A stretch of 5,259 nt of DNA from JAAFHN01 sp031421855 (lineage in GTDB: Bacteria > Pseudomonadota > Gammaproteobacteria > Burkholderiales > Burkholderiaceae_C): contig JANOPN010000151.1 of the NCBI GenBank assembly GCA_031421855.1, forward strand, positions 1-5,259, in the 5' to 3' direction. The position numbers were made by a program, and so were the translations under genes. Below are positions 1 through 5,259 of this stretch, piece after piece; the first letter of the stretch is position 1, and each line of letters starts with the position of its first letter. A model generated the notes under the pieces. The model was not told the origin of the DNA, made no database searches, and worked only from the letters and a program-made list of their open reading frames with translations.

Positions 1-215
1 CAACTCAGCCGGTGCGCTGTGCTACAAAAACGATGCGATTCGCCCGGCCGAAATGTCGGGCGCGGATTGAAACACTCGTGTGCCCCATTGCATCAACTTC
101 ATCGGTGGATTCGCCCGGCAGAAATGCCGGGCGCGGATTGAAACGAGGCAATGAAAGGAAGGAAATCAAAGCTTGACAGATTCGCCCGCCCGAAATGTCG
201 GGCGCGGATTGAGAC
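1..215 (+). CRISPR. End of a CRISPR array: three 37-bp repeats, two full spacers, one partial spacer
   Basis: Repeats lie at 37-73, 108-144 and 179-215, each 37 bp and ending in GGATTGAAAC (GGATTGAGAC in the last). The two spacers between them, 74-107 and 145-178, are both exactly 34 bp and unrelated in sequence. Positions 1-36 are probably another spacer cut by the window edge. Each repeat contains an inverted repeat, CGCCCGGC...GCCGGGCG in the second, around a six-base loop. Repeat 1 has a G-T wobble in this stem and repeat 3 a C-T mismatch. The ATTGAAAC 3' end is the usual crRNA 5'-handle sequence of type I and III systems, so the crRNA strand is probably plus. The degenerate repeat at 179-215 would then be the leader-distal end, with leader and cas genes outside the window to the left. 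A 37-bp repeat does not fit the usual 32-bp type I-C repeat; the subtype cannot be decided here. Confidence 0.93.
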
Positions 216-299
216 TGTTTGAAAACTGCCGTGGATGCCTTTTGGTGCCTGTTTCAGCAGCATCACCGATTTTCGACCATTTTTGATGAAATATCAGCC

Positions 300-348
300 C
301 TTGGTCACCGGATTCATTGAGTTTGTTGCTATCAAAATATAAGTAACT
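300..348 (-). repeat. Dispersed intergenic repeat, left copy
   Basis: Positions 300-332 match the reverse complement of 5093-5125 at 32 of 33 bases, the only difference being at 320. Weaker similarity continues to 348, where both copies end in AGTTA when read in the same sense. A second block, GATGCCTTTTGGTG at 234-247, also occurs inverted near the right copy (5137-5151) with one extra T. The block spacing differs, because about 50 bp lie between the blocks here and about 11 bp in the right copy. The repeat sits in the 158-bp AT-richer gap between the CRISPR array and the 3' end of the hydrolase gene. I see no gene, tRNA or convincing terminator in the rest of 216-373. A third weak block, 351-369, resembles the GATGCC...GGTGAC block. 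Confidence 0.75.
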
Positions 349-373
349 GGGATGGCATTTTGTGGTGACGGGT

Positions 374-1216
374 TCACACGGTAAACCATTGGCTTGGCTC
401 GTTGGCGGCTGCCCAGTGGATGGCTGGGGTGGGGGCAATGGGTGAATGGGGTGTCCTTGGCGTTCTGGGCTCGATTGCGGCGTTTAGAGCTGCCAAGGCA
501 ATCTCGGGGCGGTTGTTTTGAAGGCTCAGATGCGCGGCCACCACGGTGTGCAAGCCCGGGTGGACGATTTGCCCTAACAGCTGCGCGGACTGGTTGTTGG
601 TGAGATGCCCCAATGGGCCGGCGACACGGCGTTTGAGGTATGGCGGATATCGACCCGATTGCAGCATTTGTGCGTCGTGGTTGGCCTCCAGCACGATGGC
701 GTGCAGGTTTTGCAGTGCGTCAATCACTCGCGCGCTGGGGTGACCCAGGTCGGTGAGGTACCCCATGCGGTATTCGCCGCTTGCGTGCTGCAAGGTCAAC
801 ACCAACTGCAAAGGCTCGCTCGCATCGTGCGGCACGGCGAACGGGTGGAGCTGCATCGGGCCAAGCGCGTGGGTGTCGCCGTCTTTCAGTGTCGCAATGT
901 TCAAATTTGGCAGGCTTTGGAACGCCTTGGCTTGTCGACCCAGCATCAGTGCGCGGCGCGTGCCAGCGCTTGCAAAAACCGGCGCGTTGTGTTCGCTCAA
1001 GACTTGGGGCAGGGCGGCGACGTGGTCGCTGTGTTCGTGGGTGATGAAGATCGCGTTGATGTCTTCGACCGCGAGTCCGACCAATCGCAGGCGCTTTTGC
1101 AAGACGCGCAGCGCCAACCCGCAGTCAATCAGCAGCGTCGTGACTTGATCGCCCGCGCGGGCTTGAACGATGCAGGCGTTGCCAGTGCTGCCGCTGCCCA
1201 AGACACAAAAACGCAT
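374..1216 (-). CDS. YycJ/WalJ-like metallo-beta-lactamase-fold hydrolase
   Basis: Predicted 280-residue cytoplasmic metal-dependent hydrolase. From the ATG at 1216 it begins MRFCVLGSGSTGN, the typical first strand of this family. The metal-binding motif HEHSDH is at residues 60-65, with further candidate ligands at His130 (VPHDAS), Asp156 (YLTDLG) and His204 (GHLTN). LEANHD (about 176-181), YPPYLKRRV and LSLQNN are hallmarks of the YycJ/WalJ branch (COG1235). Bacillus YycJ is reported to be a 5'-3' DNA exonuclease, but whether this protein acts on DNA is inference. The last 30 residues include a Pro/Thr-rich linker before a final WFTV. An in-frame TTG at 1288 would add 24 residues (MRQYELWPQG...) that do not look like part of the fold, so the ATG is preferred. 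That ATG is the last three bases of a strong hairpin. It is last in the minus-strand gene series, 74 bp downstream of bamC. Confidence 0.88.
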   Translation of the reverse strand: MRFCVLGSGSTGNACIVQARAGDQVTTLLIDCGLALRVLQKRLRLVGLAVEDINAIFITHEHSDHVAALPQVLSEHNAPVFASAGTRRALMLGRQAKAFQSLPNLNIATLKDGDTHALGPMQLHPFAVPHDASEPLQLVLTLQHASGEYRMGYLTDLGHPSARVIDALQNLHAIVLEANHDAQMLQSGRYPPYLKRRVAGPLGHLTNNQSAQLLGQIVHPGLHTVVAAHLSLQNNRPEIALAALNAAIEPRTPRTPHSPIAPTPAIHWAAANEPSQWFTV

Positions 1217-1271
1217 CGAGGGCGAAGCCTTTGACGTGGCTTCGCCCTCGATGGGCTGGCCTTGCGGCCAG
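1214..1271 (-). promoter_or_regulatory. Tandem hairpins in the bamC-hydrolase junction (terminator, attenuator or start-codon switch)
   Basis: In the minus-strand transcript two hairpins fill most of the 74-nt gap. The first (1271-1256) is CTGGCC-GCAA-GGCCAG, a 6-bp stem closed by a GNRA-type tetraloop. Two bases later comes a perfect 16-bp stem with arms 1253-1238 and 1229-1214 and an 8-nt loop (1237-1230). Its 3' arm ends in the hydrolase ATG (1216-1214), and the sequence continues CGTTTTTGTG. A GC-rich stem followed within two bases by five T residues resembles an intrinsic terminator for bamC. The only Shine-Dalgarno-like bases for the hydrolase (AAAGG) lie at the loop/3'-arm border, so the same fold would also hide its start signals. 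The stems are read directly; function is inferred. Confidence 0.7.
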
Positions 1272-1290
1272 AGCTCATACTGGCGCAACG

Positions 1291-2424
1291 TTATTTCAAA
1301 TCGGCTTGTAGCAGCTTGACGATACGCTCGGCATCTTGGGCAACGGGCGCTTTGCCTTCACCGTCGAGCACGCTGGCCGTGGTTTTGCCGTTCGCCGACT
1401 TGACGTTCACGCGGTATTTCACCGGCTTGGGGCCATCGCCACCGCCGCTGAAGAGCTTGCTAAAGAACCCGGGCTCTTTGCCGGCTTCACCGGGTGCAAC
1501 GTAGCGCACGAAATAGATGCCGTTGTTGCGGTCGCGGTCCTCGACCGTGAACCCGCTGCGATCGAGCGACAGGCCGATTCGCCGCCATGCGCGATCAAAG
1601 CCGTCGTCAAGCTCAACCGCAATGCCCGCACCCGAGCCGACAATGCGCGATGTGACCGCGACGGCGCTCGCGCCGGCAATTGCTTGTGGCGTGGCTTTAT
1701 CCAGTGGTGTGCCCAGTTTCACCATCAGGCGACGCAAAAACTCGGCTTCTAACTCGGTGTCTGTTTCGCGGGCTTGCCAATTCAAGACGGGGGTCGATGC
1801 GCTGGACCCAGTTGAGCCGCCACGCGAGACTTCGGCCATGCCACGGTGGCTGATGTAGATCTCAGTACCGGCAGCTGCGCCAATGCTGACGCGCTCCATG
1901 CGGGTGCGAAACTTATCGCGCTCACCGCTGGCGTAAAAGCCCTCGGCCAAGCTGCCCAAAAAGCGGCGAATGCCGTCGTTGGGGATCTTGGCACGGTTCT
2001 CGGCCCAGTCGGTTTCCATGACACCAATGTTTTGCTGGTCGGTTGCCAAAACGAAGCCGTTTTCGGCCCAAAAGTCGCGGGCCACGCCCCAGATTTGCTC
2101 GGGCGTGCGTGCAACGATCAAATAGCGCTGCTGGCCGATGCGCTCCAGTTTCACGTCGCCTGCTTGGTTGAGCGCGGTTGGGGCGCCTGCGCCGTTTTGT
2201 TGCAACGCTTGCAGGCCATTGGCCGAGACGCTTGATCCCGTGACTTGGTAGCGAGGGTCATTGGCCAACTTGGTCAAGTCCGGCGGCACGTCAAGCGATG
2301 TGCTGACTTTGGCACTTTTGTAGTCAATCTTGCCACCGTCGGTGATCGCGCAGCCCGATGCCAGCAGCGCGATTGCCCCGAGGACGCTCAAGTGAGCTAC
2401 TTTTGACGAAAAATTCAATCCCAT
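1291..2424 (-). CDS. bamC: Outer-membrane assembly lipoprotein BamC (NlpB)
   Basis: Predicted lipoprotein partner in the BAM complex, which inserts beta-barrel proteins into the outer membrane. From the ATG at 2424 it has 377 residues. A short basic N-terminus and hydrophobic stretch (VAHLSVLGAIALLA) end in ASGC, giving a lipidated Cys25. Ala at +2 favours outer-membrane sorting. A low-complexity linker follows, with YKSAKVSTSLDVPPDLT (about 35-51) in the place of the BamD-binding segment of E. coli BamC. Two helix-grip domains come next: about 92-200 (RYLIVARTPEQIWGVARDFW) and about 267-377 (DDGFDRAWRRIGLSLDRSGF). A GTG at 2436 would add MKVC, but it lacks an upstream ribosome site, while GAAAG stands five bases before the ATG. 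The gene starts 44 bp after dapA ends, the same order as dapA-bamC in E. coli, so co-transcription is likely. At 377 residues it is somewhat longer than the E. coli protein (about 344), mainly through glycine/serine-rich linkers. Confidence 0.9.
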   Translation of the reverse strand: MGLNFSSKVAHLSVLGAIALLASGCAITDGGKIDYKSAKVSTSLDVPPDLTKLANDPRYQVTGSSVSANGLQALQQNGAGAPTALNQAGDVKLERIGQQRYLIVARTPEQIWGVARDFWAENGFVLATDQQNIGVMETDWAENRAKIPNDGIRRFLGSLAEGFYASGERDKFRTRMERVSIGAAAGTEIYISHRGMAEVSRGGSTGSSASTPVLNWQARETDTELEAEFLRRLMVKLGTPLDKATPQAIAGASAVAVTSRIVGSGAGIAVELDDGFDRAWRRIGLSLDRSGFTVEDRDRNNGIYFVRYVAPGEAGKEPGFFSKLFSGGGDGPKPVKYRVNVKSANGKTTASVLDGEGKAPVAQDAERIVKLLQADLK

Positions 2425-2468
2425 ACAGACTTTCACGTGAGGTGTTTTCTATCCGTGCCGAAGGCGCG

Positions 2469-3353
2469 TTAAGCCATCAAGCCAGCGGCTTGCAGCGCGC
2501 CGCTTAACCCTTGATGGTACTGCGTTGAGAACGCCGTCAATGGCAAACGCAACGCAGGCCCGCTAAGGCCCATTTGTGCCATCGCCCACTTAACCGGAAT
2601 CGGGTTGGGCTCCACAAACAAATGCCTGTGCACGGGTAGCAGCAATTTTTGGATGCGCATGGCCTCAGGGCAGTTCCCGGCGAGCGCAGCTTTGCACAAT
2701 TCAGACATGAGTTTGGGCGCGACGTTGGCGGTCACGCTGATGTTGCCTTGGCCGCCGCACAGCATCAAGGCCACGGCGGTACCGTCGTCGCCCGAGTAGA
2801 TCGCAAAGCCTTTGGGTACATCGCGAATCAGCCATTGGGCGCGCTCGATGTTGCCGGTGGCTTCTTTGATGCCCACGATGCCAGCGACTTCGGTCAAGCG
2901 AAGCACGGTGTCGTGCTGCATGTCGGCCACGCTGCGGCCGGGGACGTTGTAGAGCACCACGGGCAGGTCAACCGCCTCGGCGATTGCTTTGAAATGCAGG
3001 AATTGCCCCTCTTGCGTGGGCCTGTTGTAGTAGGGCACCACTTGAAGCTGGCAATCAGCGCCAACCGACTTGGCAAACTTGGCCAACGTGATGGCCTCAG
3101 CCGTTGAGTTGGCGCCACATCCGGCCATGATCGGCACGCGTTTGTTGGCCTGTTCGACTGACACACGGATGATTTCACAGTGCTCTTGCACGCTCACGGT
3201 CGGACTCTCGCCTGTCGTGCCGACCACGCCAATGCAATCGGTGCCTTGGTCGATGTGCCAGTCAATCAGTTTTCGCAGTGCAACATAGTCCACGCTTTGA
3301 TCAGGAGTCATGGGGGTGACCAAGGCCACGATGCTGCCGGTGATGGGTGTCAT
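2469..3353 (-). CDS. dapA: 4-hydroxy-tetrahydrodipicolinate synthase (DapA)
   Basis: Condenses pyruvate with aspartate-4-semialdehyde, the first committed step to diaminopimelate and lysine, in the cytoplasm. The 294-residue length is normal for this TIM-barrel family. The Schiff-base lysine is Lys163 in GIKEATGN. The catalytic relay is complete: Thr46/Thr47 in GTTGES, Tyr109 in PYYNRPTQEG, Tyr135 in LYNVPGR, and Arg140. Positions run two residues ahead of E. coli numbering. Of the lysine-inhibition site, the equivalents of E. coli His56, Asn80, Glu84 and Tyr106 are kept (His58, Asn82, Glu86, Tyr108), while His53 is Val55 and Ala49 is Pro51. Feedback control therefore seems likely but may differ in strength. 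The ATG at 3353 is the only sensible start, because an in-frame stop lies about 30 bases upstream. It has no clear Shine-Dalgarno sequence. The 219-bp upstream gap suggests that dapA-bamC has its own promoter, which I cannot place with confidence. Confidence 0.97.
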   Translation of the reverse strand: MTPITGSIVALVTPMTPDQSVDYVALRKLIDWHIDQGTDCIGVVGTTGESPTVSVQEHCEIIRVSVEQANKRVPIMAGCGANSTAEAITLAKFAKSVGADCQLQVVPYYNRPTQEGQFLHFKAIAEAVDLPVVLYNVPGRSVADMQHDTVLRLTEVAGIVGIKEATGNIERAQWLIRDVPKGFAIYSGDDGTAVALMLCGGQGNISVTANVAPKLMSELCKAALAGNCPEAMRIQKLLLPVHRHLFVEPNPIPVKWAMAQMGLSGPALRLPLTAFSTQYHQGLSGALQAAGLMA

Positions 3354-3485
3354 ATAGATGCTGGAGGTTGGACAATCATTTTAAAGGCTGCAGATCAAGG
3401 CTGAGCTGCAACGCGATGAAGGTATCGCAAAGTTGGCGCTTGATTGATGCGCATTGCGTTGCGTCATTGATGCTGGACAACGATT

Positions 3486-3502
3486 TGCACCAATGTGGTG
3501 CA
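3486..3502. promoter_or_regulatory. NtrC-operator-like palindrome in the methyltransferase-dapA gap
   Basis: The sequence TGCACCAATGTGGTGCA is a 7-bp inverted repeat around three bases. It agrees with the known NtrC consensus (TGCAC-Y-A-W-W-W-TGGTGCA) at all but one of 17 positions, a G in the W-rich centre. It lies 133 bp upstream of the dapA ATG, an enhancer-like distance, in a 219-bp intergenic stretch (3354-3572). No sigma-54 promoter reading towards dapA was found, so control of dapA by NtrC is only a possibility. As RNA it could also form a small hairpin, but it has no T run. Nothing else in the gap could be assigned; an AT-rich TTTAAAATGATT about 25-35 bp before dapA is a weak -10 candidate with no good -35. 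Confidence 0.45.
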
Positions 3503-3572
3503 TTGGGGTGGCGCGAACTCGGCCAATCCGCATGGCGGCTTTGCCCAGGCGCATCAAGCAGCGGCTGTGTGC

Positions 3573-4142
3573 TTATAGCAACGGGTGTGGCGATGCGGTC
3601 CCAGTGAGTGCCCCATTCACTGAGACGATGCGCTGCACAATTCTGGGTGGCGAGTCCAAAAAGCCTTCTTCAAAAGCGACGATTTGCATGTCCTTGCAGA
3701 CTTCAAGCAGCTCGCCACGCCTCAATAAAAAATCGGGCCGACTGGGTTTGCCAAGGCCTTCGTTACCCTGCGCAAACGTCTCGTAGATCAAAACACCGCC
3801 GATGCCCAGCGAGGCCAACAAGGTGGGCATCAACGGCCGCCACAGGTAGTTGGTGACAACGACGGCATCAAACAGCTGGGGTTTGCCTTGCGCGTCGATC
3901 AATGGCCATGGCCCGTGCTCGATGTCGGCTTGTATCGCCAGCACCGTTGGCAGTCTTGATGCTATGGATTCAATAGCTGCGGTGTCAATATCGACCGTGA
4001 CCACCGTGCAATTTCGCTTCAAAAAGTGCTCAGAATGCCGCCCGTAGCCTCCCGCAACGTCCAAGACCCGTGCGCGCTCAGGCACCAGGTGCGAAAAGCG
4101 AGTCACCCACGGCGACGGGGCTTGAATCGCAGCGTGGTTCAC
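3573..4142 (-). CDS. Class I SAM-dependent methyltransferase, substrate unknown
   Basis: A 189-residue single-domain protein with the Rossmann-type methyltransferase fold. Motif I is VLDVAGGYGRH (26-36), the SAM-binding glycine loop. Asp51 at the end of strand 2 (VVTVDID) should contact the ribose, and QADIE (71-75) carries the adenine-side acidic residue. FDAVVVTNYLWRPLMP (91-106) is the motif IV region, followed by GGVLIYETFAQGNE and PDFLL, a pattern seen in many uncharacterised bacterial methyltransferases distantly like TehB. No extra domain reveals the substrate. It starts with GTG at 4142 inside the last codons of the SDR gene (shared GTGA, 4-bp overlap). It lacks an obvious ribosome site, so translation is probably coupled to the SDR gene. 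The segment 3961-3977 is a GCTAT...ATAGC palindrome resembling intergenic repeats, here coding AIESIA. The fold is certain, the reaction is not. Confidence 0.88.
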   Translation of the reverse strand: MNHAAIQAPSPWVTRFSHLVPERARVLDVAGGYGRHSEHFLKRNCTVVTVDIDTAAIESIASRLPTVLAIQADIEHGPWPLIDAQGKPQLFDAVVVTNYLWRPLMPTLLASLGIGGVLIYETFAQGNEGLGKPSRPDFLLRRGELLEVCKDMQIVAFEEGFLDSPPRIVQRIVSVNGALTGTASPHPLL

Positions 4143-4942
4143 TGGGGGCGCAATTCGGCTTTGACAGCCTTGAGGGCCAAGTCTTCGACCATGCCTGGCG
4201 CGATCAATTTAAGCCAGCGGCCCAACTTGCCTTTGGCGCTCATCACCACTTCGCGCTCGCGCCGGTTCATGGCGCCGATGATCAGGCGGGCGCATTCTTC
4301 AACGCTCATGGCGCCTTTTTCGACCAGCCCGCTGGAGCCCGCACGCTGGCCTTTGGCGTTGTAGCCGTTGACGCGAATGCTGGTGGCCACCACACCCGGG
4401 TAGGCGGTGGTCACGCTCACGCCGTGGGGCTTGAGTTCGGCGCGCAAGGCCTCGAAAAACCCAGCCATGGCAAACTTGGTGGCGCAGTAGGCCGTGCGCC
4501 CCGGCACGCCGACAATGCCCGCGAGCGAGCTGACTGCCACGACGCTGCCTTTTGATGCCTTGAGGTGCGCCAAAGCAGCATGCGTGCACCAAACTGAACC
4601 CCAGAGGTTGATGCGCATGAGGTCCTCGTACCAGCTCAGATCGGCGGCGCTGACGTCTTCAAATGAGGCGTGAGCCGACACGCCCGCGTTGTTGATCAAG
4701 GCATTCAGCGAACCAAACGCGTCAATGCTTGACTCGATCAATGCCGTGCACTGCGACTGCACACCGACATCGGTCGGCACAACCAAGGTCTTGGCACCCA
4801 GCGCCTCACAAGACGATGCGATGCCGTGCAAAGCATCGGCTCGCCGGGCCGCCAAAACCAAATTTTGGCCAGGACGGCTGAGTTGTCGGGCGATTTCGGC
4901 CCCGATACCGTCAGATGCGCCGGTGATGATGATGGTGGGCAT
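4139..4942 (-). CDS. Classical short-chain dehydrogenase/reductase (SDR)
   Basis: A 267-residue NAD(P)-dependent oxidoreductase of the classical SDR type, cytoplasmic. The cofactor motif TGASDGIG is at 7-14. Arg33-Arg34 after strand 2 (LVLAARR) point to NADP(H). NNAG is at 84-87, and the catalytic set is Asn112, Ser139 (VSSLAG), Tyr152 and Lys156 (YCATK). PG (182-183) follows in the substrate/cofactor loop. The C-terminus (VVMSAKGKLGRWLKLIAPGMVEDLALK) is hydrophobic and amphipathic, as in several membrane-associated or lipid-acting SDRs, but no substrate can be named. The start at 4942 places the first strand directly at the N-terminus (MPTIIITGASDGIG), as usual. A longer reading from a TTG at 5062 would add 40 residues encoded largely by the neighbouring mobile element and is rejected. 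The ribosome site is weak (GAAAG, ten bases off). It is first in the series and overlaps the methyltransferase by 4 bp. Confidence 0.92.
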   Translation of the reverse strand: MPTIIITGASDGIGAEIARQLSRPGQNLVLAARRADALHGIASSCEALGAKTLVVPTDVGVQSQCTALIESSIDAFGSLNALINNAGVSAHASFEDVSAADLSWYEDLMRINLWGSVWCTHAALAHLKASKGSVVAVSSLAGIVGVPGRTAYCATKFAMAGFFEALRAELKPHGVSVTTAYPGVVATSIRVNGYNAKGQRAGSSGLVEKGAMSVEECARLIIGAMNRREREVVMSAKGKLGRWLKLIAPGMVEDLALKAVKAELRPQ

Positions 4943-4974
4943 GGGTTGGGGTCTTTCTGTGTCCGTTTGAGTTA

Positions 4975-5078
4975 TAGGACTTACGCAATACCGCCCCAGC
5001 GGCGTTGCAGCTCCTAGCCGTGCTATCCGCACTGTCGTCGTCGCTGCGCCTTGCTGGGACAATTTTGCGTAAGTCCTA
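4975..5078. mobile_element. MITE-like non-autonomous element, 104 bp, with target-site duplication
   Basis: The ends are perfect 14-bp terminal inverted repeats, TAGGACTTACGCAA at 4975-4988 and its complement at 5065-5078. The inverted symmetry continues imperfectly inwards (CCCAGC near 4995-5000 against GCTGGG at 5053-5058, then GGCG/GCAG), so the element could fold into a long hairpin. It is flanked by the direct repeat AGTTA (4970-4974 and 5079-5083), consistent with a 5-bp target-site duplication. There is no room for a transposase. It separates the SDR gene from the AT-rich DNA upstream and so may carry or displace its promoter. The IS family providing the transposase cannot be named from sequence alone. 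Confidence 0.82.
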
Positions 5079-5151
5079 AGTTAAATAAAATAATAGCAAC
5101 AAACCCAATGAATCCGGTGACCAAGTGCCGATTAGTCACCAAAAAGGCATC
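5079..5151 (+). repeat. Dispersed intergenic repeat, right copy, interrupted at its edge by the MITE
   Basis: This is an inverted copy of the repeat at 300-348. Positions 5093-5125 match it at 32 of 33 bases, and similarity reaches the AGTTA at 5079-5083. The second block (CACCAAAAAGGCATC, 5137-5151) pairs with 234-247. GGTGAC (5116-5121) and GTCACC (5135-5140) form a 6-bp stem with a 13-nt loop. The block ends on the stop codon of the partial gene to its right. The left copy, which has no MITE, shows the probable uninterrupted sequence around AGTTA. Confidence 0.75.
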
Positions 5152-5259
5152 AAAAACACGCCCAAACCTGATCTGCGAGCGTCAGCAAGAACTCGGGCCG
5201 TGTGTACAGGCTCAAGACGGCTGCACAGGCCATCAGCGTGATGGCCCACGCAGCGAGTT
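5150..5259 (-). CDS. C-terminal 35 residues of an unrecognised protein (5' part outside the window)
   Basis: An open frame enters from the right edge and ends with TGA at 5152-5150. It reads LAAWAITLMACAAVLSLYT followed by RPEFLLTLADQVWACF. The first half is hydrophobic enough for a membrane helix. Third codon positions are mostly G or C, as in the other genes here, and the frame is open to the window edge, which supports real coding. It is on the same strand as the five downstream genes and about 207 bp from the SDR start, with the repeat and MITE between. I do not recognise the family. Only the C-terminus is visible, so membrane location is tentative. Confidence 0.6.
   Translation of the reverse strand, partial: LAAWAITLMACAAVLSLYTRPEFLLTLADQVWACF

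Noticed and set aside
74..107. Spacer similarity to the methyltransferase gene (GTGCCCCATT at about 3608)
   Set aside because: Only a ten-base match, too short for a self-targeting spacer.
216..373. AT-richer stretch as a CRISPR leader
   Set aside because: It abuts the degenerate repeat and the repeat orientation places the leader on the other side; the stretch is occupied by a dispersed repeat.
166..438. 90-residue minus-strand frame across the CRISPR end and intergenic repeat
   Set aside because: It overlaps two CRISPR repeats' flanks, a dispersed repeat and the hydrolase 3' end in another frame; no domain or gene-like composition.
605..1234. 209-residue plus-strand frame opposite the hydrolase gene
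   Set aside because: Antisense shadow of a clearly conserved metallo-hydrolase; GC-rich codon structure of the real gene explains the long frame.
1217..1288. Longer hydrolase start at TTG 1288
   Set aside because: It adds residues encoded by the two hairpins that do not belong to the fold, and there is no ribosome site; the family begins at MRFCVLGSGS.
2425..2436. GTG start for bamC giving MKVCMGL
   Set aside because: The ATG at 2424 has a better placed purine-rich site and yields a normal lipoprotein signal peptide.
3473..3489. Sigma-54-like promoter on the plus strand (CTGG...TTGCA)
   Set aside because: GG and GC spacing fits, but the -24 region is poor, it overlaps the NtrC-like site, and it would read into no plus-strand gene.
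3486..3502. Palindrome as an intrinsic terminator of the methyltransferase gene
   Set aside because: The stem is only 7 bp with a three-base loop and no T run follows on either strand.

Overview
The window looks like a chromosomal segment of a betaproteobacterium, most likely in the Burkholderiales and Comamonadaceae-like. This is inferred from the moderately high GC content, the dapA-bamC gene order, the character of the proteins, and short intergenic repeats carrying GCTAT/ATAGC cores. No search was possible, so the taxon is a judgement.

Layout from left to right. Positions 1-215 are the end of a CRISPR array: three 37-bp repeats, two complete 34-bp spacers and one spacer cut by the window edge. 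The last repeat is degenerate. Positions 216-373 are AT-richer intergenic DNA with one copy of a dispersed repeat. Five genes then follow, all on the minus strand and so read right to left: an SDR oxidoreductase (4139-4942), a class I SAM methyltransferase (3573-4142), dapA (2469-3353), the lipoprotein gene bamC (1291-2424) and a YycJ/WalJ-type metallo-beta-lactamase-fold hydrolase (374-1216). At the right edge, 4975-5078 is a small MITE-like element with 14-bp terminal inverted repeats and a 5-bp target duplication. It abuts a second, inverted copy of the dispersed repeat, and the C-terminus of another minus-strand protein follows (5150-5259).

The SDR and methyltransferase genes overlap by 4 bp and are probably co-translated. 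A 219-bp gap separates them from dapA and holds a palindrome matching the NtrC operator consensus. dapA (lysine/diaminopimelate synthesis) and bamC (outer-membrane protein assembly) are 44 bp apart, a pairing also known from E. coli. The bamC-hydrolase junction is filled by two strong RNA hairpins. The second ends exactly on the hydrolase ATG and is followed by a T run, so it could be a terminator/attenuator or a translational switch.

The genes themselves are mostly ordinary housekeeping. The unusual material is between them: the CRISPR end, the structured bamC junction, the NtrC-like site, and a mobile element inserted at the edge of a repeat whose other copy preserves the uninterrupted site. 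I see no clear new multi-gene system.
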